A DNA stretch of 10,775 nt, taken from contig JACQAX010000187.1 of assembly GCA_016194795.1 (NCBI GenBank), positions 1 through 10,775 on the forward strand. Reading direction: 5' to 3'. Made by a program: the position numbers and the translations under genes. Source of the stretch: Deltaproteobacteria bacterium (GTDB taxonomy: Bacteria; Bdellovibrionota; UBA1018; UBA923). Positions 6,515 through 10,775 of the stretch are shown here, piece by piece. The notes below the pieces were generated by a model. It had not been told where the DNA came from and ran no database searches. It saw only the letters and a program-made list of their open reading frames with translations. The stretch's first letter is position 1. Each line of letters starts with the position of its first letter.

Positions 6515-7465
6515 TCACAAGTCGGCGAGAGGGTGTGGTGCGGCGCCCCAGGGGGACGCGAAATGGGCCGCGACGTCCTCGGATTTCACCGCGTCGAGCG
6601 TTGCCGGCCGCCAGCTTGGCCGCTTGTCCTTGTCGACGAGCACCGCGCGCACGCCTTCCCGAAAATCGTGGCGCCGCCCGAACTGGACGGCGAGCGCGAG
6701 CTCCATGCGGAAGCACGCCTCGAGCGAAAGACACAGGCCCCGCTTGAGCTGCTCCCAGGTCACGAAAGCGGAGGTGGGCGAGCCCGCGGCGAAGTTGCGC
6801 GCGGCCTCGGCCAACGGCTCGTCGGCGCACGGCGTGCCCGGCTCGCCCGCGAGCTTTGCGAGGCGCGCGAAAGCCGCCCTGGGATCGGTGCCGGAAAGCG
6901 CGTCGTTGATGCGCGACAGCCGGGGCTCGAGTCGTGCCGGCGGAAGCTTGGCGGCGAAGCGGGCGCTGAACCCCTCGACGAGCGCCTTCAAGTGCTCTTT
7001 CGTGCGCGCCTCGCCCGAAGCGACGACGAGCGCGACGAGCTCGTCGAGCGCCTCGTCCGGAACGAAGGCGTCGGCAAGCTGCCCCCAGAGCGCGTCGGCC
7101 GCATTGAGGCGAAACCCCGTGAGCCCGATCCCGCCGCCCATGACGTACCCGTGGCCCAACGCGAGAATCGGCTTTTGCGACGCGTGGATCGCATGGTCGA
7201 GCCGGTACTCCGTCGTGAAGAAGTCGAGGGCGTAGCGCTCGTTGCCTTTCGCGAGCTCGGCGCAAACCGTCTTCACGTCGCCGCCCGCGCAGAACGCCTT
7301 CGGTCCCGAGCCGCGCAACACGATCGCCGAGACGGAATCGTCCGCTTCGCAGCGCCTCAGCTCGGTGAGCAGCCTCGTGGCAAGCTCCAGATTGAGCGAG
7401 TTGAGCGCGGCCGGACGGTCCAGAGTGGCGACCATGACGGTGCCGTGTTTTTCGGTTTTGAGCAT
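6515..7465 (-). CDS. 3-hydroxyisobutyryl-CoA hydrolase-like crotonase with internal deletion of the catalytic segment
   Basis: A 316-residue crotonase-superfamily protein. The first 115 residues fit 3-hydroxyisobutyryl-CoA hydrolase (HIBCH) of valine breakdown: RPAALNSLNLE, the oxyanion-hole motif KAFCAGGD (residues 56-63), FFTTEYRLDHAI, QKPILALGHGYVMGGGIGL. The C-terminus is equally typical: LAVQFGRRHDFREGVRAVLVDKD, RPSWRPATL, VAAHF. At residues 115/116, however, GGGIGL runs directly into TGFRLNAADALW. In HIBCH proteins these two segments are separated by about 47 residues holding MPETxIGxFPDVG, which carries the catalytic Glu and Asp. Adding 47 would restore a normal length near 363. The reading frame is intact. 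It may be inactive, a pseudo-enzyme, or reflect a deletion in the sequence. ATG 7465 is chosen because the fold begins there; an open frame extends further upstream without homology. Confidence 0.85.
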   Translation of the reverse strand: MLKTEKHGTVMVATLDRPAALNSLNLELATRLLTELRRCEADDSVSAIVLRGSGPKAFCAGGDVKTVCAELAKGNERYALDFFTTEYRLDHAIHASQKPILALGHGYVMGGGIGLTGFRLNAADALWGQLADAFVPDEALDELVALVVASGEARTKEHLKALVEGFSARFAAKLPPARLEPRLSRINDALSGTDPRAAFARLAKLAGEPGTPCADEPLAEAARNFAAGSPTSAFVTWEQLKRGLCLSLEACFRMELALAVQFGRRHDFREGVRAVLVDKDKRPSWRPATLDAVKSEDVAAHFASPWGAAPHPLADL

Positions 7466-7473
7466 CGAGACCA

Positions 7474-7502
7474 AGCCTAGCGTGCGGCGCGGCCGTTGAA
7501 AA
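7474..7502 (-). promoter_or_regulatory. Candidate promoter for the crotonase-lipase pair
   Basis: On the minus strand TTTTCA (7502-7497) and TAGGCT (7479-7474) are spaced 17 bp. The -10-like box ends 8 nt before ATG 7465, with no Shine-Dalgarno between. This fits a leaderless transcript, as suspected for other genes here. Confidence 0.35.
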
Positions 7503-7507
7503 GCGTT

Positions 7508-7563
7508 GGGCGGGAGAGATAGGGGGCGGGCGCGGGGCGGGGCGGAGCGGGGCGGACGCGGGG
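7508..7563 (+). other. G-quadruplex-prone G-run tract
   Basis: Eight G-runs of three to five bases lie on the plus strand: 7508-7510, 7512-7514, 7522-7526, 7528-7530, 7534-7537, 7539-7542, 7549-7552 and 7560-7563. The four runs at 7522-7542 have loops of only 1, 3 and 1 nt, the geometry of a stable G-quadruplex. The minus strand is correspondingly C-rich, so a crotonase-directed transcript starting upstream would carry a C-rich leader. Confidence 0.7.
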
Positions 7564-7572
7564 CCGCAGCGC

Positions 7573-7704
7573 CTCCTCCCCATTGGCGTTGTGGTGTATT
7601 CAGGCGCGACCGTAGCGGCTTCGGCTTGGGGCTTCGGTAAACATCCCTTCCTGGATCGGGACTCGACCGCCGTAGCAGAACGTCACAACGCCAATGGGGA
7701 GGAG
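7573..7704. repeat. 21-bp perfect inverted repeat enclosing a 90-nt structured loop
   Basis: The left arm (7573-7593, starting CTCCTCCCCATTGG) and right arm (7684-7704, ending CCAATGGGGAGGAG) are perfect reverse complements over 21 bp. Pairing extends outward to 7566/7711 with two mismatches. In plus-strand RNA it extends inward four more pairs, two of them G-U, to 7597/7680; the minus strand would have C-A mismatches there. Inside the loop are ACCGTAGC/GCTTCGGT (7609-7616/7631-7638, one T-T mismatch) and TCCC/GGGA (7644-7647/7658-7661), plus a direct repeat CGACCGTAGC / CGACCGCCGTAGC (7607, 7664). GCCGC at 7563-7567 and 7707-7711 could be a weak target duplication, but it is unreliable in G+C-rich DNA. 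Confidence 0.85.
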
Positions 7705-7743
7705 ACGCCGCCGGGCGCGGCCGGACATGCCGACCGCTGGGTT

Positions 7744-7798
7744 GGCCGAGCGTGCCGATCGCGTTTGGCGATGGGCACGCTCGGCCGGCGGTTTTTTT
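7744..7798 (+). terminator. Strong intrinsic terminator, plus direction
   Basis: The arms GGCCGAGCGTGCC (7744-7756) and GGCACGCTCGGCC (7774-7786) are perfect 13-bp complements. Inside them ATCGC/GCGAT adds 5 bp after one G-G mismatch, closing on loop GTTTG. GGCGG and seven T residues (7792-7798) follow. ACCGC (7733-7737) can pair with GCGGT (7788-7792) to extend the base. The minus direction has no T-tract after the hairpin, so this is oriented for plus-strand transcription, although it could also slow transcripts leaving the pirin gene. Confidence 0.85.
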
Positions 7799-7806
7799 GG
7801 GAACGC

Positions 7807-8505
7807 TTACGCGAGGTCGAAGACCAGGACCTCGCCGCCGTCCACGCCCTCGAGCTCGACGGCGCGCTCGTTGGTGAGCGCGGCGCCGTCGCCCGCCTTG
7901 AGCGTCTGGCCCGCGAGCTTCACCTCGCCGCGCGCGACGTGCACCCAGGAGAAGCGGCCCTTGGCGAGCTCGAGCGAGGCTTTCTCGCCCTTGGTGAGCA
8001 GGCCGGCATAGATCCTGGCGTCCTGGTGGATTCGGACCGAGCCGTCGGCCGCGTCGCGCGAAGCGACGAGGCGGAGCTTTCCGCGTTTCTCCTCGGCGGG
8101 AAAGGTCTTCTGCTCGTAGCTCGGCTCGAGACCTTCCTTCTCGGGGAGAATCCAGATCTGCAACAAGTGGAGCGGCTCTTTCGGCGAGTGGTTGAACTCG
8201 CTGTGGCGCACGCCGCGCCCGGCGGTCATGCGCTGCACGTCGCCCGGTCGGATGACCGAGCCCGTGCCGAGGCTGTCCTTGTGCTCGATGGCGCCGTCCA
8301 GCACGTACGTCACGATCTCCATGTCGCGATGGCCGTGCGTCGGGAATCCCTTGGCCGGCGCGACCGTGTCGTCGTTGATGACGAGCAGGTCGCGAAAGCC
8401 CGAGTACGCCGGATCGTAGAAATCGGCGAACGAGAACGTGTGCCAGGCGTTGAGCCACCCGTGGTCGGCGTGGCCGCGTTCGTGTGCTTTTCTGACCGTA
8501 ATCAT
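7807..8505 (-). CDS. yhhW: Pirin family protein, YhhW type (quercetin 2,3-dioxygenase-like bicupin)
   Basis: A 232-residue cytoplasmic cupin protein that aligns with E. coli YhhW along its whole length: MITVRKAHERGHADHGWLNAW at the start versus MIYLRKANERGHANHGWLDSW in YhhW, WHTFSFADFYDP, LLVINDD, RHSEFN and YEQKTF. The metal ligands of the first cupin are present: His57 and His59 in THGHRDMEI, and His101 and Glu103 in GVRHSEF. YhhW can dioxygenate quercetin in vitro; the physiological substrate of these proteins is unsettled, and related pirins act as redox-sensing cofactors. It follows yceI by 10 nt on the same strand, with an excellent ribosome binding site, so the two form an operon. Divergence from an HxlR regulator suggests induction by reactive electrophiles, quinones or oxidants (inference). 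Confidence 0.92.
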   Translation of the reverse strand: MITVRKAHERGHADHGWLNAWHTFSFADFYDPAYSGFRDLLVINDDTVAPAKGFPTHGHRDMEIVTYVLDGAIEHKDSLGTGSVIRPGDVQRMTAGRGVRHSEFNHSPKEPLHLLQIWILPEKEGLEPSYEQKTFPAEEKRGKLRLVASRDAADGSVRIHQDARIYAGLLTKGEKASLELAKGRFSWVHVARGEVKLAGQTLKAGDGAALTNERAVELEGVDGGEVLVFDLA

Positions 8506-8508
8506 AAA

Positions 8509-8517
8509 CTCCTCCTT
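8509..8517 (-). promoter_or_regulatory. Strong ribosome binding site of the pirin gene
   Basis: AAGGAGGAG on the minus strand overlaps the yceI stop codon (TAA 8518-8516) and lies 3 nt from the last G to ATG 8505. It fixes the start and shows translational linkage between the two genes. Confidence 0.85.
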
Positions 8518-9145
8518 AGATTTTCTTCTGCAATGCTTCGATCTCGAGCTCGATCTCGACGTCCTCTCCCACGAGCAGGCCGCCGGTTTCGAGCGCCTTG
8601 TTCCACGTCAGGCCGTAGTCCCTTCGGTTCACCTTCGTCGTCGCGGTAAAACCCGCGCGCGTGCCGCCCCACGGGTCCTTCTGGACCCCGTGGTAGTCGA
8701 CGTCGAAGGTGACGGGCTTCGTCACGCCGTGGATGGTGAGATCGCCTTCGAGCTTATATTTCCCTTCGCTCCCAGGCACGAGCTTTTTGCTCGTGAACGA
8801 GAGGGTGGGGAACTTCTTCACGTCGAAGAAATCGGGCGACTTGAGATGCTCGTCCCGCTTGGGCTCGTTGGTATTGATGCTCGCCGCCTTGATCGTGAAG
8901 TCGACCTTTCCGCCGTCGGGCTTCTTGTCGTCGAAGACGAGCCTGCCGCCGAAGTCGCGGAACTCGCCGCTGGTTTTCGACACAAGATGGCGAACTTTGA
9001 AACCCACTCGGGAGTGTCCGGGGTCGACCTCGAAGTCGGCCGTGTGCCCGCGTGAGCCGTTCAGGGCGGCCAGCGCGGCCAGGCTGGCGGTGAGTATCGC
9101 GATCCGTTGCCACTGGTCTTTCAAGGACGTTGTCTGGGTCTGCAT
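8516..9145 (-). CDS. yceI: YceI family periplasmic lipid-binding protein
   Basis: A 209-residue protein of the YceI family, lipocalin-like beta-barrels that bind long polyisoprenoid or amphipathic molecules in the periplasm. A signal peptide is visible at about residues 14-36 (IAILTASLAALAAL, cleavage near GHTA). The mature chain begins DFEVDPGHSRVGFKVRHLVSK, the family's hallmark opening, followed by GRLVFDDKKPDGGKVDFTI, AASINTNEPKRDEHLKSPDF and FFDVKKFPTLSFTSK. Next come GDLTIHGVTKPVTFDV and the closing NRRDYGLTWNKALETGGLLVGEDVEIELEIEA. All these match YceI proteins. The start at ATG 9145 has GGAGGA (9159-9154) 8 nt upstream. It heads the yceI-pirin operon and probably responds to the divergent HxlR regulator. 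Confidence 0.93.
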   Translation of the reverse strand: MQTQTTSLKDQWQRIAILTASLAALAALNGSRGHTADFEVDPGHSRVGFKVRHLVSKTSGEFRDFGGRLVFDDKKPDGGKVDFTIKAASINTNEPKRDEHLKSPDFFDVKKFPTLSFTSKKLVPGSEGKYKLEGDLTIHGVTKPVTFDVDYHGVQKDPWGGTRAGFTATTKVNRRDYGLTWNKALETGGLLVGEDVEIELEIEALQKKI

Positions 9146-9284
9146 AGCTTGGTTCCTCCGTTACTCCTATCTTATGGTGACGTACTTTCCTTTGGATAGT
9201 AGGTACACATAAGTAACTATATGATTCGGGTTACTCCATGGTGATTACCTTTCGTGAGGTGGTATCTTATGGTAAGCTATACGC
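9146..9284. promoter_or_regulatory. Divergent regulatory region with repeated operator-like motifs
   Basis: This 139-bp gap is markedly more AT-rich than its surroundings. GTTACTCC occurs at 9160-9167 and 9230-9237, with an inverted copy (ACATAAGTAAC) at 9207-9217. TATCTTATGGT occurs at 9168-9178 and 9263-9273, and ATGGTGA at 9174-9180 and 9238-9244. For yceI the best -10 is TATAGT on the minus strand (9221-9216), overlapped by the inverted copy. For the regulator gene TGGTAAGCT (9270-9278) is an extended -10-like box 6 nt before ATG 9285. The arrangement fits autoregulated, divergent control by the HxlR protein; the exact operator cannot be fixed by eye. Confidence 0.6.
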
Positions 9285-9292
9285 ATGATTAA
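9269..9292 (+). CDS. Possible 7-codon leader ORF overlapping the HxlR start
   Basis: ATG 9269 opens a 7-codon frame (MVSYTHD) ending at TAA 9290-9292, overlapping the regulator's ATG at 9285. GAGGTG at 9256-9261 is a good Shine-Dalgarno match with 7 nt spacing to this ATG, whereas the regulator's own ATG has none nearby. It could couple translation to the regulator. If transcription starts at or near 9285, as the TAAGCT box suggests, this ORF is never made. Confidence 0.25.
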   Translation: MVSYTHD

Positions 9293-9695
9293 GCATCGAC
9301 CCAACAAAGCCGGTCCCGTTCCGAACGAATGTCCGCTGGAAAAGGGGCTGAAGTTCCTGGCCGGGGCGTGGACCCACCAGATCCTCTGGTACCTCTCGGT
9401 CGAGCCTCGCCGCTTCGGCGACCTCAAGCGCGATCTGGCGCGCGTGAGCGCCAAGGTGCTCACCACGCGCCTGCGCGAGCTTGAGGAGCTCGGCGTGGTC
9501 AGCCGCACGGTCATGCCGACGAGCCCGCCCACCGTCGAGTACGCGCTCACGCCGCTCGGTCTCAAGTTCAAACCCGTGCTCGACGCGATCGTCGACGTCA
9601 GCAAGCAGCTCAACAGGAAGTCCGGAAAAACCAGCACCAAGGATAACCGCAGTGGCGACCCCGTCCAACAACAGCCCGTCCGCCAGCAAGTCTAA
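9285..9695 (+). CDS. HxlR family winged-helix transcriptional regulator
   Basis: A 136-residue regulator of the HxlR (MarR-related, DUF24) family. The family's key features are present in order: ECPLEKGLKFLAGAWTHQIL (conserved Cys near residue 14 and the 'GxW' helix), LSVEPRRFGDLKRDL, SAKVLTTRLRELEELGVV (recognition helix) and VEYALTPLG (wing and last helix). The N-terminal Cys is the residue that senses quinones, aldehydes or disulfide stress in characterised members such as YodB and HypR; whether it does so here is inference. The C-terminal tail (KSGKTSTKDNRSGDPVQQQ) is longer and more polar than usual because it overlaps the next gene. It is divergent from yceI-pirin, the classic position for a regulator of that operon and of itself. 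The last 44 nt overlap the channel gene. Confidence 0.92.
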   Translation: MIKHRPNKAGPVPNECPLEKGLKFLAGAWTHQILWYLSVEPRRFGDLKRDLARVSAKVLTTRLRELEELGVVSRTVMPTSPPTVEYALTPLGLKFKPVLDAIVDVSKQLNRKSGKTSTKDNRSGDPVQQQPVRQQV

Positions 9696-10578
9696 GCACG
9701 GTCCCGAGCGTCTTCCGGCGATCCGCTCGCTCAACCGCAACGGATCGTTCAACGTCGTGCGCCCGCACGACACGCCGCTGGCCGACATCTACCATCGCCT
9801 GCTCTCGCTGACGTGGGGACGCTTCATCGCCGACGTGATCGCGTTCTACTTGCTGGTGAACGTGGTCTTCGGGCTCGCGTACTTCGCCTGCGGCCCCGGC
9901 CAGTTCGTCGGCATGCCCGAGCACGAGGGGTTTCGCCGCTTTCTCGACTGCTATTTCTTCAGCGTCCAGACCTTCGCGACGATCGGTTACGGGCACGTCG
10001 CGCCGGGGTCGCTCGCCGTCAACCTGGTCGTCACGGTCGAGGCGCTCGCCGGCCTGCTCACGGTGAGCCTCGCGACCGGGCTGCTGTTCGCGCGCTTCTC
10101 GAAGCCCACGGCGCGCATCCGCTTCAGCCGGAACGCGATCGTAGGCAACCACGACGGGCAGCTCTCGTTTTTCTTCCGCATGTCGAACGAGCGCGGCAAC
10201 CTGATCTCGCAGGCCGAGGTCGGCCTCTCGCTGCTCATCGACGAGCGCACCGCCGAGGGCGACTGGTACCGCACCTTCTACGATCTGGACCTCGAGCGCG
10301 CCGAGACCCCGATGTTCGCCCTGAGCTGGACGGTCGTGCACCCGATCACCGAGAAGAGCCCGCTCTTCAGGCACACCGACGAGACGCTCCGCCAGGCCCA
10401 CGTCGAGATCCTGGCCACGGTCACCGGCATCGACAGCACCACCTCGCAGGACATTCACGCGCGATTCTCGTACGTTCCGGACGAAATCGCCTGGCACAAG
10501 CGCTTCGTCGACGTCATTTCCCGCGGGCCCGAAGGCCGCATCAGCGTCGATCTCACGCGTTTCGACGACCTCGAGTAA
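9652..10578 (+). CDS. KirBac-type inward-rectifier potassium channel
   Basis: A 308-residue channel. An amphipathic slide helix precedes M1 (residues 42-79, PLADIYHRLLSLTWGRFIAD then a hydrophobic run). The pore helix and filter are FFSVQTFATIGYGHVAPG, with the K+-selective TIGYG at 110-114. M2 is about 121-147 (VVTVEALAGLLTVSLATGLL) and ends in ARFSKP. The rest is the cytoplasmic immunoglobulin-like Kir domain (ARIRFSRNAIV, FFFRMSNERGN, FALSWTVVHPITEKSPL, HVEILATVTGID, RFSYVPDEIAW). The filter is followed by His115, where many bacterial Kirs have Asp or Glu. The start at GTG 9652 is supported by AAGGA (9639-9643) 8 nt upstream; it lies inside the HxlR gene, so the two are co-expressed and probably translationally coupled. 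It should carry K+ flux across the inner membrane; homotetramer by family. Confidence 0.92.
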   Translation: MATPSNNSPSASKSKHGPERLPAIRSLNRNGSFNVVRPHDTPLADIYHRLLSLTWGRFIADVIAFYLLVNVVFGLAYFACGPGQFVGMPEHEGFRRFLDCYFFSVQTFATIGYGHVAPGSLAVNLVVTVEALAGLLTVSLATGLLFARFSKPTARIRFSRNAIVGNHDGQLSFFFRMSNERGNLISQAEVGLSLLIDERTAEGDWYRTFYDLDLERAETPMFALSWTVVHPITEKSPLFRHTDETLRQAHVEILATVTGIDSTTSQDIHARFSYVPDEIAWHKRFVDVISRGPEGRISVDLTRFDDLE

Positions 10579-10582
10579 GCGG

Positions 10583-10604
10583 CCGGCAAGGCACTTTTTG
10601 CCGG
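10583..10604 (+). terminator. Weak hairpin after the channel gene
   Basis: CCGGCAA (10583-10589) and TTGCCGG (10598-10604) form a 7-bp perfect stem with an 8-nt loop, 4 nt after the channel's stop. No T-tract follows, so termination would be weak or would need Rho. Confidence 0.35.
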
Positions 10605-10646
10605 TCAGGTAATATTCCCCAAGAGTTCTGCCGAAAAGCGGATGAG

Positions 10647-10775
10647 ATGGACTGGTCAGTCGCGGGAATCGTCAAACAACTTTACCGCACGCCCGAGGAG
10701 GCGAGGCAGAGCACCGAGCCGGAGATGATCCGCCGGAAGGACGCGCTCTTCTACGGCGGGCTTGCGCTCGTCGCC
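10647..10775 (+). CDS. Start of an unidentified protein, partial (runs off right edge)
   Basis: ATG 10647 opens a 43-codon frame reaching the right edge with codon use like its neighbours. It begins MDWSVAGIVKQLYRTPEEAR, continues with a charged stretch (TEPEMIRRKDA), and then turns hydrophobic (LFYGGLALVA), possibly the first membrane helix. GGATGAG at 10640-10646 directly precedes the ATG, and TAATAT at 10610-10615 is a candidate -10 box. The upstream ATG at 10642 is in a different frame that reads low-quality sequence. No family can be assigned from this fragment. Confidence 0.6.
   Translation, partial: MDWSVAGIVKQLYRTPEEARQSTEPEMIRRKDALFYGGLALVA

Larger units (their letters stand above)
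7566..7799 (+). ncRNA. Candidate structured non-coding RNA ending at an intrinsic terminator
   Basis: Inferred, not a recognised family. The plus strand has a long closing helix (7566-7597 with 7680-7711) around two hairpins, and 40 nt later a textbook intrinsic terminator with a plus-strand T-tract. No plus-strand protein gene lies upstream for over 1.7 kb, so the terminator must serve a short plus transcript or be inherited from an inserted element. Inward wobble pairs form only in plus-strand RNA, which favours that direction. The 5' end is uncertain: TTGAAA (7496-7501) and GATAGG (7518-7523) are a weak promoter pair, which would place the G-run tract in the transcript's leader. The left arm contains CUCCUCC, complementary to GGAGGAG in the ribosome binding site of the neighbouring pirin gene. 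Alternatives are a miniature inverted-repeat element, or a leader of the crotonase mRNA on the other strand. Confidence 0.4.
7466..7806. other. 341-bp intergenic region with no protein gene
   Basis: This gap between the crotonase start and the pirin stop contains, in order: a minus-strand promoter-like pair next to the crotonase; a G-run tract at 7508-7563; a long inverted repeat (arms 7573-7593 and 7684-7704) with two internal hairpins; and an intrinsic terminator at 7744-7798 facing the plus direction. No convincing protein-coding frame was seen. Frames that cross it are shadows of the flanking genes and run through the terminator. Confidence 0.8.

Noticed and set aside
7655..7676. Minus-strand GGTCGAGTCCCGATC resembling a tRNA T-arm
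   Set aside because: It lacks a T for the TTCGA loop and no acceptor, D or anticodon arm could be assembled around it.
7466..8458. Upstream extension of the crotonase frame through the intergenic region and the pirin gene
   Set aside because: The extension is the shadow of the pirin gene plus low-complexity Arg/Pro-rich sequence, and crosses the inverted repeat and terminator; homology begins exactly at ATG 7465.
9481..9651. N-terminal 57-residue extension of the channel from ATG 9481
   Set aside because: It reads out-of-frame HxlR coding DNA (Ser/Arg-rich), and GTG 9652 has a good AAGGA site and gives a normal KirBac length.
1..10775. CRISPR array, transposase, phage or toxin-antitoxin genes
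   Set aside because: None was seen: no regularly spaced repeats and no matching protein motifs on either strand.

Overview
The window looks like chromosomal DNA from a Gram-negative bacterium with high G+C (roughly two thirds by eye). The evidence is a predicted outer-membrane beta-barrel, a periplasmic YceI protein and signal peptides. Gene content and style fit a free-living former-deltaproteobacterial lineage such as Myxococcota or Bdellovibrionota, but no gene here fixes the phylum. I see no phage, transposase, integrase, CRISPR array, tRNA or rRNA.

Positions 1-1150 hold two divergent receiver-type genes. A minus-strand gene cut by the left edge has a degenerate receiver domain, and a plus-strand gene encodes a canonical single-domain CheY-like receiver. 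Positions 1198-5708 form a plus-strand run: an exported protein of unknown function, a four-helix membrane protein overlapping it, an alpha/beta hydrolase, the 23S rRNA methyltransferase RlmC overlapping the hydrolase, and an uncharacterised two-part outer-membrane barrel protein. Convergent to this, on the minus strand, is a pair of a 3-hydroxyisobutyryl-CoA-hydrolase-like crotonase (7465-6515) and a triacylglycerol-lipase-like hydrolase (6495-5725). The crotonase lacks about 47 residues that normally carry its catalytic acids.

Positions 7466-7806 have no protein gene but are the most structured DNA in the window: a G-quadruplex-prone tract, a 21-bp perfect inverted repeat around a 90-nt loop, and a strong intrinsic terminator pointing in the plus direction where no plus-strand protein gene exists. 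This is the best candidate here for an undescribed non-coding RNA or small mobile structured element.

Positions 7807-10578 are a divergent stress-type locus. A YceI periplasmic protein and a YhhW-type pirin form a tight minus-strand operon. Facing them, an HxlR-family regulator overlaps a KirBac-type potassium channel gene on the plus strand. The 139-bp gap between the two operons carries repeated GTTACT / CTTATGGT motifs that look like operators, so HxlR probably controls both directions. A further gene begins at 10647 and runs off the right edge.

Several starts lack a usable Shine-Dalgarno sequence but have a TANNNT-like hexamer 6-8 nt upstream, which suggests some leaderless mRNAs. The pirin and YceI genes, by contrast, have strong ribosome binding sites.
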